From the NCBI GenBank assembly GCA_012729765.1, contig JAAYCM010000030.1:1-64000 (forward strand): a stretch of DNA of 64,000 nt. Direction: 5' to 3'. The translations under genes and the position numbers were made by a program. Of this stretch, positions 25,635-35,256 are shown one piece after another. The stretch's first letter is position 1. Every line of letters begins with the position of its first letter. Below the pieces are notes generated by a model. It saw only the letters and a list, made by a program, of their open reading frames with translations. It was not told where the DNA came from and ran no database searches. The stretch comes from Chloroflexota bacterium. GTDB lineage: Bacteria; Chloroflexota; Anaerolineae; Aggregatilineales; Aggregatilineaceae.

Positions 25635-26828
25635 ATGATCGACCAGTATATCCAGCAGCTTCAGAGTCCCGATCCTGCCCAGCGCCGCAGCGCCATCATC
25701 GCCCTGGCGAACGCCAAAGACCCCGCCGCGCTCAAGCCCCTGGGCGCGATCTATCGCACCGATCCCGATCCCGCGCTGCGCGAGATGGCGCTCAAAGCGG
25801 GCCGCTACATCCAGCAGGCTGTCCCTGCCGCTCAGCCCACCGCCGAAGCCGCCGCCCCTGGCCCCGTGCCGCTGCGTGCCGAGCCGGTGCTCCCGCCAGA
25901 GCCGGACCTGGACCGTGCGGTTTCGGCCCGCGACAAGGAACTCGCCCAGGGCCTGCTAGATGTGTCGGTCAGCCACCTGACCGCCGGGGACCGGGCGCGC
26001 GCTGCTGAGACACTGGGGAAGGCCCTGGCGCTTAACCCGCGCCTGCAAAAAGAATCGTTTGTCGCCAATATGGTGATCACGCTCACCAACCGCCCCCTGC
26101 GCGAAGGCGTGGCCGTGCTCAGCGACCCACTCGCGCGTGACAGCCTGATTGCCAGCCTGGGCGGCAAGCGCAAGCTCAAAGCGCAGGCGCACGGCAAGGG
26201 GGCCGAAACGGCAACCTGGTCGAACGTTGCCATCGATATCGCTCTCTATGGGCTGGTCGCGGCCCTGGCATTCTTCGCCATCTACACGCTTTCGCTCAAT
26301 ATGCTCGAAGAACTCTTCGCCACGATGCCCGACACCACCGCCGCCGATGGAACGGTCTACACTGCCGAAGACTTTACCGAGCTGTTCAACGATATCGGCC
26401 TGGCCGCCATGATCCCGATCGCCCTCGGCCAGAGCGTTTTTTCCGTCATCTCACTGTTGATCCAGGCTGCTGCGATTCACGGCGCGGCCACCATGATCCT
26501 GAAGGGCGACGGCACGCTGGTCTATCTGCTGCGGCGCGTTGTTCCCTTCCAGACGGTGGTGATCATGGGCTACGCCGGGCTGTTCATTGTCATGTCGCTG
26601 CTGGGGGGTTCCGAGTCGGTCCTGTCGCTCTACGGCCTGGTGTCGTTTATCGGCTCGCTGGTCGTGATCTTTTTCCTATCGTCAATTGTCGGCCAGGTCT
26701 ATAACTTCGGCGCGGCGTCTGGCTGCGGGGCGATTCTGCTGGGCGGAATCCTGCTGGTGGTCCTGTTCTTCTGCGGCTACTGCGGCCTGATCTCTGTGCT
26801 GGGGACCCTGCTCAGCGGGGCGTCCTGA
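25635..26828 (+). CDS. Membrane protein with HEAT-like N terminus and Yip1-like membrane domain
   Basis: This 397-residue protein opens with a HEAT-like helix pair (about 1-50: SPDPAQRRSAIIALAN), a Pro/Ala linker and a helical segment resembling a TPR (about 95-150). Five to six hydrophobic helices follow from residue 200 onward, arranged as in Yip1/DUF1282-type membrane proteins. The function is unknown. The N-terminal part should face the cytoplasm. ATG 25635 begins directly with the HEAT-like helix. Confidence 0.7.
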   Translation: MIDQYIQQLQSPDPAQRRSAIIALANAKDPAALKPLGAIYRTDPDPALREMALKAGRYIQQAVPAAQPTAEAAAPGPVPLRAEPVLPPEPDLDRAVSARDKELAQGLLDVSVSHLTAGDRARAAETLGKALALNPRLQKESFVANMVITLTNRPLREGVAVLSDPLARDSLIASLGGKRKLKAQAHGKGAETATWSNVAIDIALYGLVAALAFFAIYTLSLNMLEELFATMPDTTAADGTVYTAEDFTELFNDIGLAAMIPIALGQSVFSVISLLIQAAAIHGAATMILKGDGTLVYLLRRVVPFQTVVIMGYAGLFIVMSLLGGSESVLSLYGLVSFIGSLVVIFFLSSIVGQVYNFGAASGCGAILLGGILLVVLFFCGYCGLISVLGTLLSGAS

Positions 26829-26889
26829 AAAATTACGGGGCAGGCCGCGCGACCTGACCTGCCCCACATCTTCATACGGTAATGGCGCA

Positions 26890-27051
26890 CGGGTTTCGTA
26901 GGGGCGTATCGCAATACGCCCTGCCCCCCATCCTAAATCCTTCCCCCATAATGAGGGAAGGACTTGAAAAATGCCACCGTTCTCCCCTGCCCTCCGCGAA
27001 GCGTGGGGGAAGGGGCCGGGGGATGGGGGGTGAAAATGCATAACAGCCGTT
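26890..27051 (+). repeat. Dispersed palindromic element fused to a GTAGGGGCG half-unit
   Basis: The left part GTAGGGGCGTATCGCAATACGCCC is the other core type. It runs straight into CCCCCCATCCTAAATCC, two hairpins and GGATGGGGGG, and ends in ATGCATAACAGCCG right at the TAA stop of gltX. Confidence 0.75.
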
Positions 27052-28552
27052 ATCCAGCCGTCGCCAGCGCCCCGATGGACAGATCGATCCGCCGCAGGGA
27101 TTCTGCGCGCCCCAACACTTCCATCGACTCGAACAGCGGCGGCGAGACGCGCTGGGCAGTCGTGGCGGCGCGCAGCGCACCGAACAACTGTCCCGCGCTC
27201 AGGCCCAGCTCCTCGGCCAGCGCGCGCAGGGCCGCTTCCTGCGTCGCCGCCGTGAAATCGGGCAGCCCGGCCAGCACGTCACGCGCCCGTTCGAGCGCCT
27301 GCAGTACGGCGGCGGCATCCATCTTCTTCGGGATCAGCTCCTCGACCGGCGGCGGCGCGAACTCGTCCACGAAGAAGAACGCGCCCATCGCCGGGGCCTC
27401 GCTCAGCGTCTTGATGCGCGGCTGGAGCAGCGGCGCGGCCTGGCGCAGCATCTCCAGGTTGACCTCGTACCCGGCCTGCTCGAACACCGGCTTGAGCAGC
27501 ACCGCCAGCCGGTTGGGGTCCATCTCGCGGAGATAGACACCGTTCAGCCAGTCCAGCTTCTCCAGCGGGAAGCTGCTGCCCGCCGGGTTGACGCGGCCCA
27601 GGTCGAAGCGCTCAATCGTCTCCGCGACGGTGAATACCTCGCGGTCGTCGCCAAAGCTCCACCCGACATTGGTCAGGAAGTTGATGATGGCTTCGGGCAC
27701 ATACCCGGCTTCCTGGAATTCGTAGAGCAGCACCGGCACCTTGCGCCCGCCCTCGGTAAACCCGGCGCTGCGCTTGGAGAGCTTGCCCCTGCCGCTCGGA
27801 TTCAGGATCACCGGCAGGTGCGCGATCTGCGGCATCTCCCAGCCGAACGCGTCGTACAGGTTCCGGTGGACCGGCGCGGATGGAATCCACTCCTCGGCGC
27901 GCATAATGTGGCTGATCTGCATGAAGTGATCGTCCACCACGTTCGCCAGGTGATACGTCGGGAAGCCGTCCGACTTCAACAGCACGAGGTCCTGAAGCTG
28001 GTGGTTGTCGAAGGTGATGTCGCCGCGCAGCAGGTCGTGTACCGTCGTCGTGCCGTCAACCGGCATCTTGAAGCGGATCACGTGCTCGCGGCCCTCGGCC
28101 TCATACTCGGCGCGCTGCTCCGGCGTCAGAGTGCGGCAGTGACGGTCATAGCCGGGGTCCTGCTTGCGTGCGCGCTGTTCCTCGCGCAGCGCCGCCAGGC
28201 GCTCCGGCGTGCAGTAGCAGCGGTAGGCCAGATCGTGCTCGACCAGCCAGTCGGCCCACTGCTGGTAGAGATCGATTCGCTCGGACTGAATATACGGGCC
28301 GTATTCGCCGCCGACCTCTGGCCCTTCGTCCCAATCGATGCCCAACCAGCGCAGCCCTTCCGTGATCAGGTGGATCGCGTCGGCGGCGTAGCGTTTCTGG
28401 TCGGTATCTTCGATCCGCAGAATGAACGCCCCGCCGTGATGCCGGGCAAACAGCCAGTTGAACAGCGCCGTGCGCACCCCGCCGATATGCATCGGGCCGG
28501 TGGGGCTGGGCGCAAAGCGCACGCGAACGGGTACCTCATGATTCTCGGACAC
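27050..28552 (-). CDS. gltX: Glutamate--tRNA ligase
   Basis: This 500-residue class I aminoacyl-tRNA synthetase activates glutamate with ATP and loads it on tRNA-Glu. The HIGH motif appears as PSPTGPMHIGG near the N terminus and the KMSKS motif as GKLSKRS near residue 245. The C-terminal half is the helical anticodon-binding domain. I chose GTG 28552 because GAAGGAG lies nine bases upstream. The longer frame from TTG 28570 would place this ribosome-binding site inside the coding sequence. It is divergent from glnS, so the genome may charge Glu and Gln tRNAs separately. Confidence 0.95.
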   Translation of the reverse strand: MSENHEVPVRVRFAPSPTGPMHIGGVRTALFNWLFARHHGGAFILRIEDTDQKRYAADAIHLITEGLRWLGIDWDEGPEVGGEYGPYIQSERIDLYQQWADWLVEHDLAYRCYCTPERLAALREEQRARKQDPGYDRHCRTLTPEQRAEYEAEGREHVIRFKMPVDGTTTVHDLLRGDITFDNHQLQDLVLLKSDGFPTYHLANVVDDHFMQISHIMRAEEWIPSAPVHRNLYDAFGWEMPQIAHLPVILNPSGRGKLSKRSAGFTEGGRKVPVLLYEFQEAGYVPEAIINFLTNVGWSFGDDREVFTVAETIERFDLGRVNPAGSSFPLEKLDWLNGVYLREMDPNRLAVLLKPVFEQAGYEVNLEMLRQAAPLLQPRIKTLSEAPAMGAFFFVDEFAPPPVEELIPKKMDAAAVLQALERARDVLAGLPDFTAATQEAALRALAEELGLSAGQLFGALRAATTAQRVSPPLFESMEVLGRAESLRRIDLSIGALATAG

Positions 28553-28742
28553 GATTGAACACTCCTTCAAGTTTGCAGGCTGAGGTGCGGCAGTTCAGAT
28601 TATAACAGACGCCGCTTCGCTTGTGGCGGGCCAGTTTGCCGCGCCGGAACGGGGCGAGTTGGCCTACACTTTGCCCGGCGAATCTGTTACACTAGCGGGG
28701 GTCAAGCCGACCTTACGTACTGGACAAACGGACAGGCACACC

Positions 28743-30470
<1,728 letters not shown>

Positions 30471-30473
30471 TTT

Positions 30474-30590
30474 CGCCCCACATCCCCCGGCCCCTTCCCC
30501 CACACTGTCGCGGAGGGAAGGGGCGAGGCATGGCGGCTTTGAAGTCCTTCCCACCTTGTGGGGGAAGGATTTAGGATGGGGGGAGCAGTA
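30474..30590 (-). repeat. Dispersed palindromic element, inverted orientation, core only
   Basis: CCCCACATCCCCCGGCCCC at the left and GGATTTAGGATGGGGGG at the right, with both inner hairpins. The terminal TGTTATGCA arms are missing. It begins three bases after the glnS stop codon. Confidence 0.8.
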
Positions 30591-30722
30591 AGGCGGTACA
30601 ACCAGGGCCGCGCCCCGATCCGGTGCGGCCCTTTCCGATCCCGACCGGGCGGTCGCGCCAGCCGCTGGCGGCTGCTATACTGGCGCAGCAGGTGAGCCAC
30701 GACACGCACGCAGGGGGAGCCC

Positions 30723-31580
30723 ATGACTCACACCCGCCAGCCGATCCTGGCCCAGCCGTTCCTCAAATGGGCGGGCGGCAAGGGCCAGCTTCTCGACCAG
30801 TACGCGCCCTACTTCCCGGCATCCGATCTGCGCGCCTACTTCGAGCCGTTCGTCGGCAGCGGCGCGGTGTTCTTTCACCTGCGCGGGCGGGCACAGCAGT
30901 TCACCCACTACCATCTGTCGGACTCCAACGCCGAGCTGATCAACTGCTACTGCGCCGTGCGCGACCATGTGGACGCGCTGATCGCGCGGCTGGCCGCGCA
31001 TCGTGATGGCCACAGCCGCGAGTATTACTACCGCGTGCGCGGCTGCGACCGCGATCCGGCCTGGGGCCAGACTCCCGCCGCCGAACGCGCCGCCCGCATG
31101 ATCTATCTCAACAAGACCTGTTACAACGGCCTGTGGCGCGTCAACCGCAAGGGCTATTTCAATGTGCCGATTGGCCGCTATAAGAATCCCGACATCCTGC
31201 GCGAAGAGCGGCTGCGCGCCGCGTCGTGCGCCCTGCAAGGCGTGACCCTCGCCCCGCGCCCCTTCGAAGCGGTGTGCGACCACGCCCGCCCCGGCGATTT
31301 CGTCTACTTCGACCCGCCCTATGTCCCGCTCAGCACCACATCGAACTTCACCAGCTACTCTGCCGATTCGTTCGGCGCGGACGAGCAGCGGCGGCTGGCG
31401 CAGGCATTCGCGGCGCTGGACCGCCAGGGCTGCCGCGTCATGCTCAGCAACTCGGATACCGATCTGGTGCACGAGCTGTACCGGAGCTTTCGGATCGAAA
31501 AGGTGGCGGCCCGCCGCCTGATCAATTCCAAAGGCAGCCGGCGCGGGATGGTTCCTGAGGTGGTGGTGCTGAATTACTAA
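30723..31580 (+). CDS. DNA adenine methylase, Dam/D12 class
   Basis: This 285-residue N6-adenine methyltransferase of the D12 class has the SAM motif FLKWAGGKGQLL (about 13-24), EPFVGSGAVF, the catalytic DPPY in VYFDPPYVP and a helical recognition region between (NKTCYNGLWRVN). Dam and M.DpnII relatives methylate GATC. No restriction endonuclease gene is adjacent, so it is probably an orphan or regulatory methylase, although the target cannot be proved from sequence. ATG 30723 is preceded by GGGGGAG. Confidence 0.92.
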   Translation: MTHTRQPILAQPFLKWAGGKGQLLDQYAPYFPASDLRAYFEPFVGSGAVFFHLRGRAQQFTHYHLSDSNAELINCYCAVRDHVDALIARLAAHRDGHSREYYYRVRGCDRDPAWGQTPAAERAARMIYLNKTCYNGLWRVNRKGYFNVPIGRYKNPDILREERLRAASCALQGVTLAPRPFEAVCDHARPGDFVYFDPPYVPLSTTSNFTSYSADSFGADEQRRLAQAFAALDRQGCRVMLSNSDTDLVHELYRSFRIEKVAARRLINSKGSRRGMVPEVVVLNY

Positions 31581-31587
31581 AAATCCC

Positions 31588-31742
31588 CTCATCCCCTTCT
31601 CCCACTGCCGCGCGGGGCGAAGAGGGACCGGCGGAGCGGTGGCGTAGGTGGTGTAGGGCAAGCCCTACCCCTACGTGAGGGAACAGGTTTCGAAGTCCCT
31701 CGCCCCGGTGTGGGAGAGGAAGTTAGGGTGAGCGGCCCCTCC
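31588..31742. repeat. Diverged C-rich/G-rich palindrome
   Basis: CCCCTCATCCCC at the left and GGTGAGCGGCCCC at the right, with a GTAGGGCAAGCCCTAC palindrome inside. It is related in layout to the main element but differs in sequence. It sits between two convergent genes. Confidence 0.55.
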
Positions 31743-31746
31743 CGCG

Positions 31747-32853
31747 TTACACCAGCTCGCGCACCCGGCGGCGCATCACCACGCTCTCGACCAGCCCGAT
31801 CCCCAGCATCGTCGTCAGCAGCGACGAGCCGCCCGAGCTGACGAACGGCAGCGTGAGGCCCGTCACCGGCAGGATGCTGAGATTCATGCCGATCGACACC
31901 ATCGTCTGGAAGAAGATCATGCCGCCCACGCCATAACAGATCAGGCTGCCGAGCGCGTCCGCCGCCAGGGCCGCCGCGCGCAGACAGCGCCAGATCACGA
32001 TGCCCATGAGCGTGATCACGATCAACGCCCCCACGAACCCGGTTTCTTCGGCGATCACGCTGAAGATGAAGTCGGTGTGGCGCACGCGTAAGAAGCGCCC
32101 CTGTGTCTGCGAGCCGTTGGCATAGCCCTTGCCCATCAGCCCACCGGAGCCGATGCTGATCAAGGCCTGGTCGATGTTGTACTGGGCGTCCTTGTCCGAG
32201 CCGGGATCGATAAATGAGACGATACGCTGCTGCTGGTACGGCTCCATACTGCTCCACAGCACCGGCATCATCGCCAGCCCGACCATTCCGAACAGCGCCA
32301 GGTGCTTGAGCCGCAGCCCGGCGGCCCACACCATTACGAACCAGACGACCACCATCACCGTTGTGGTCCCCAGGTCCGGCTGAATAAACACCATCCCGGC
32401 AGGGATCGCCACATGGCCCAGCGACACCAGCACGGTCCGCAGCCGGCTCATTTCGCCATAGCGATCCGCGAGATGCTGCGCCAGCGTGATCACCAGCAGA
32501 ATCTTGCCCAGCTCCGAGGGCTGCACCTGCAAGCCGACGTTCAGCCAGCTCTGCGCGCCCGCCGCCCCGACCGCGCCCAGGCCCGCCACCAATCCCAGGA
32601 TGAACAGCACGAAGCCGTAGATGAAGCTGTGCAGGCTGCCCAGCAGCCGGTAATCGATCGCGGCGATCGCGAACACCACGCCGATCCCCGCAATCGTAAA
32701 CTGAATCTGGCTCGGCACGCGGTTGATCAGGTCGGTATCCACCGCGCCCATTGTGGCGCTGCGAATGAAGAGGATGCCGATCACGATCAGCAGCACCGTG
32801 ACACCCAGCAGGGTGAAGTCAAAATCGCGCCAGATATTCGGTTTGGCCTGCAT
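31747..32853 (-). CDS. rodA: Peptidoglycan glycosyltransferase RodA (SEDS family)
   Basis: This 368-residue membrane protein has about ten transmembrane helices and the SEDS family signature near the C terminus (GMNLSILPVTGLTLPFVSSG). It polymerises glycan strands from lipid II together with penicillin-binding protein 2 during cell elongation. I call RodA rather than FtsW from its position in a cluster with mreBCD and mrdA. A terminator and then a strong promoter precede it, so it can be transcribed apart from the min genes. Confidence 0.9.
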   Translation of the reverse strand: MQAKPNIWRDFDFTLLGVTVLLIVIGILFIRSATMGAVDTDLINRVPSQIQFTIAGIGVVFAIAAIDYRLLGSLHSFIYGFVLFILGLVAGLGAVGAAGAQSWLNVGLQVQPSELGKILLVITLAQHLADRYGEMSRLRTVLVSLGHVAIPAGMVFIQPDLGTTTVMVVVWFVMVWAAGLRLKHLALFGMVGLAMMPVLWSSMEPYQQQRIVSFIDPGSDKDAQYNIDQALISIGSGGLMGKGYANGSQTQGRFLRVRHTDFIFSVIAEETGFVGALIVITLMGIVIWRCLRAAALAADALGSLICYGVGGMIFFQTMVSIGMNLSILPVTGLTLPFVSSGGSSLLTTMLGIGLVESVVMRRRVRELV

Positions 32854-32903
32854 AAGCTGCTCTATCCTGCCCTCTACGCTTACGATACGTCCCGGCGCGG
32901 CAC

Positions 32904-32931
32904 ATTATAGCGTCCCACTTCAGCCTGACAA
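32904..32931 (-). promoter_or_regulatory. Promoter of rodA
   Basis: On the minus strand TTGTCA (32931-32926), a 16-base spacer and a perfect TATAAT (32909-32904), about 50 bases before the rodA start. Confidence 0.75.
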
Positions 32932-32954
32932 GCTGCGGTTTTCCGGCCAGCAAA

Positions 32955-32980
32955 CAAAAAAGCGCAGCCCGCGCCGCGCT
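32955..32980 (-). terminator. Terminator after minE
   Basis: AGCGCAGC (32961-32968) pairs with GCCGCGCT (32973-32980) with one mismatch. On the minus strand it is followed by TTTTTTG. Confidence 0.7.
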
Positions 32981-33023
32981 GTGTTTCCTGACGTGCGTTC
33001 TGCCCCCTGTGTCTGATGTCTGG

Positions 33024-33446
33024 CTAGGCGTTGTCTGGCTCCTGAGGCGGATCAATCCGCCGGCGCCGTGTATCGTCGGCGGAGATGTCGGGTTCGTCCA
33101 GCGCGGGCGCATCCGCTTTGGCGGCGTCCTCTTCCGGCTCCTGCGTCACGACCTCTCGCCCCCGCAGATCCGGCTCGATGGGCTGGTAGCTCTGGTCACG
33201 CATGAGCGGGATATCGGCCACCAGATAGTTTTTGCGGTCGCGCTGCTCCAGCTTGATCTCGACCCGCGCCTCGTTGATTTGCAGATAGCGCTTGATCACC
33301 TGGATGATCTCGGCCTGCATCTGTTCGAGCTTTTCCGGCGCGAGATCGCTCCGGTCGGTCACGAGCACCAGCTTCAGGCGCTCTTTGGCCGCGCGGGCAC
33401 TCGTCAGTTCTCTACGCCCCAGGAATCGATCAAAAAAGGAAGCCAT
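33024..33446 (-). CDS. minE: Cell division topological specificity factor MinE
   Basis: This 140-residue protein has an N-terminal amphipathic membrane-binding helix (ASFFDRFLGRR), the MinD-stimulating region (AKERLKLVLVTDRSDL) and the dimerisation domain with QMQAEIIQVIKRY and VEIKLE, ending near residue 90. MinE releases MinD from the membrane and drives pole-to-pole oscillation. About 50 extra residues at the C terminus are acidic and probably disordered. The start is ATG 33446, which gives the expected MinE N terminus. The gene follows minD after 10 bases. Confidence 0.92.
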   Translation of the reverse strand: MASFFDRFLGRRELTSARAAKERLKLVLVTDRSDLAPEKLEQMQAEIIQVIKRYLQINEARVEIKLEQRDRKNYLVADIPLMRDQSYQPIEPDLRGREVVTQEPEEDAAKADAPALDEPDISADDTRRRRIDPPQEPDNA

Positions 33447-33456
33447 CGGCTGCCCC

Positions 33457-34278
33457 CTATTCTCCCGGCATCGCATTGGATGAGCCAAACATGCGCGACA
33501 AACGGCGCAGGAACCCACCCTTCTGCTCCAGCCTCAGTAGTGGCACCTTTTCCCCGGTCAGGCGGCGCGCGATATTCAGGAACGCCTCACCCGCCAGGCT
33601 TCTTTCGTTATCCAACACCAGCGGCGCGCCCCGGTTGGACGAGATCAGAATCATCTCGTCTTCGGGAATCACGCCCAACAGCCGGATCGCCAGAATATCC
33701 ATCACGTCGTCCACCGAGAGCATATCGCCCCGGCGCACCATCTCCGGCTTGACCCGGTTGATCACCAGGCTCACCGGGACATGCCGGTCCTCGGCCTCGA
33801 CCAGCCCAATGATCCGGTCGGCATCGCGCACCGCCGAGACTTCCGGATTGGTAATCACCACCACTTCATCCGCCGGCGCGAGCGCGTTGCGAAACCCCCA
33901 CTCGATCCCCGCCGGGCTGTCGATCAGAATCAGGTCGAAGTCGTCGCGGAGCTGGTTCGTCACCACGACCATATCTTGCGGGCTGATCGCGGTCTTGTCG
34001 CGGGTCTGTGCGGCGGGCAACAGGTACAGGTCGGGCACGCGCTTGTCCTTGACCATCGCCTGCCGCAGCTTGCAGCGCCCCTCGACCACGTCCACCAGGT
34101 CATACACGATCCGGTTTTCAAGCCCCATCACCACATCGAGATTGCGCAGGCCGATGTCGGCATCGATGCACGCGACACGCTGGTTCAGGCTCGCCAGCGC
34201 CGCCGAGAGGTTGGCTGTCGCGGTGGTCTTGCCCACCCCGCCCTTACCGGATGTAATGGTGATGACTCTCGCCCCCAT
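33457..34278 (-). CDS. minD: Septum site-determining ATPase MinD
   Basis: This 273-residue ParA/MinD ATPase has the deviant Walker A motif SGKGGVGKTT at 10-19, the Walker B-like region LILIDSPAG and a C-terminal amphipathic helix (GFLRRLSRMFG) that is the membrane-targeting sequence. It dimerises with ATP on the membrane and recruits MinC. It sits between minC and minE in the usual order. ATG 34278 begins at the first strand. Confidence 0.97.
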   Translation of the reverse strand: MGARVITITSGKGGVGKTTATANLSAALASLNQRVACIDADIGLRNLDVVMGLENRIVYDLVDVVEGRCKLRQAMVKDKRVPDLYLLPAAQTRDKTAISPQDMVVVTNQLRDDFDLILIDSPAGIEWGFRNALAPADEVVVITNPEVSAVRDADRIIGLVEAEDRHVPVSLVINRVKPEMVRRGDMLSVDDVMDILAIRLLGVIPEDEMILISSNRGAPLVLDNERSLAGEAFLNIARRLTGEKVPLLRLEQKGGFLRRLSRMFGSSNAMPGE

Positions 34279-34340
34279 GCAGTCCTCATTTCATAAAACC
34301 TGGTGAACACGGATCGGGCGGCGTGGGCCTGTGCGCGTCC

Positions 34341-35039
34341 CTATTCCCACGTCTCGGCCTCGATCCGGCCATTGCGAACCAATGCTTTTTCGGGCCGGGG
34401 CCGCCCCCGGCGCTCGTCGGGCGAGATCGTCAGGTAGCCCGCGATGCGAAGCTGCGTCGGCGAGAGATCGAGCGCGCAGACCACCGCCGATTCGTCGCCT
34501 TCGACCCCGGCATGGACGGTACCGCGCAGCCGCCCCCACACGATCACATCCCCAACCGCCGTGACCACCGCCCCGGCGTTGACATCCCCCAGCACGACCA
34601 CATGCCCCGCGCTGTGCACCGTTCGCCCGTTGCGCAGCGTGCGCCGGACCAGCACACCCTGCGTGCCGCGTTCCTCAGAATCAATCGGCGGCGGCTTGAG
34701 CGGCTGAGTCGGGGCCTCGTGCGGATCGATCAGATCGGCGATCGACAGGCCCGTTCGCAGCCCCAGCTTGCGCGCCGATCCGCCCGTCGAGGCGCTCTCG
34801 CTCACGATCCCGGTCAGCGTCACGCCCCGCTGCGCCAGGAGCGCCTGGACGCTCGCCAGCTCGCCCCGCCGCACATCACGATCGCCGAGCGCCAGGGTGA
34901 CACGTGCGCCCCGGAAAAACTCGCCCTGCGAATCGATGATCGCCGCCAGTCGGCCCGCCATATCCGACCATTTTCCCTCGGACCTGATCGTGACCAGCAG
35001 CCCATCCTTAATGCCCTTCAGGGTAATCGAATCGTCCAT
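34341..35039 (-). CDS. minC: Septum site-determining protein MinC
   Basis: This 232-residue protein has an N-terminal MinC domain (about 1-100, starting ITLKGIKDGLLV) and a C-terminal right-handed beta-helix (GHVVVLGDVNAGAVVTAVGDVIVWG near 140-170) that binds MinD and FtsZ. It blocks Z-ring assembly away from mid-cell. ATG 35039 starts the first strand. No clear ribosome-binding site precedes it. About 60 bases separate it from minD. Confidence 0.95.
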   Translation of the reverse strand: MDDSITLKGIKDGLLVTIRSEGKWSDMAGRLAAIIDSQGEFFRGARVTLALGDRDVRRGELASVQALLAQRGVTLTGIVSESASTGGSARKLGLRTGLSIADLIDPHEAPTQPLKPPPIDSEERGTQGVLVRRTLRNGRTVHSAGHVVVLGDVNAGAVVTAVGDVIVWGRLRGTVHAGVEGDESAVVCALDLSPTQLRIAGYLTISPDERRGRPRPEKALVRNGRIEAETWE

Positions 35040-35153
35040 TTTGTGCCGAACCGTGTCCTGCTGCCTGTGCCGGGGGAACTGCCGCGCTCGCCCCGCAGCG
35101 GGCTGCTCAGTTCCCCTACTACTATATTCGTTTTTAAAACGCGTGCTAGTACC

Positions 35154-35250
35154 GCCCCTCACCCGCGCCGGGCAAGGGGCTTCAAACCCACCACCTGTCT
35201 CCCCTTCGCCCCGCTTGCGAGGGAAAAGGGGCCGGGGGTTGAGGAGCCGC
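35154..35250. repeat. Diverged C-rich/G-rich palindrome
   Basis: CCCCTCACCCGCGCCGGGCAAGGGGCTT, then CTCCCCTTCGCCCC...GGGAAAAGGGGCCGGGGG, reproduces the two-hairpin layout of the dispersed element with many changes. It starts directly after the mrdA stop codon region on the minus strand. Confidence 0.55.
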
Positions 35251-35256
35251 GCCCGT

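Noticed and set aside
31747-32853. FtsW instead of RodA
   Set aside because: The two cannot be separated with certainty by motif, but the surrounding mreBCD, mrdA and min genes and the absence of mur genes favour RodA.
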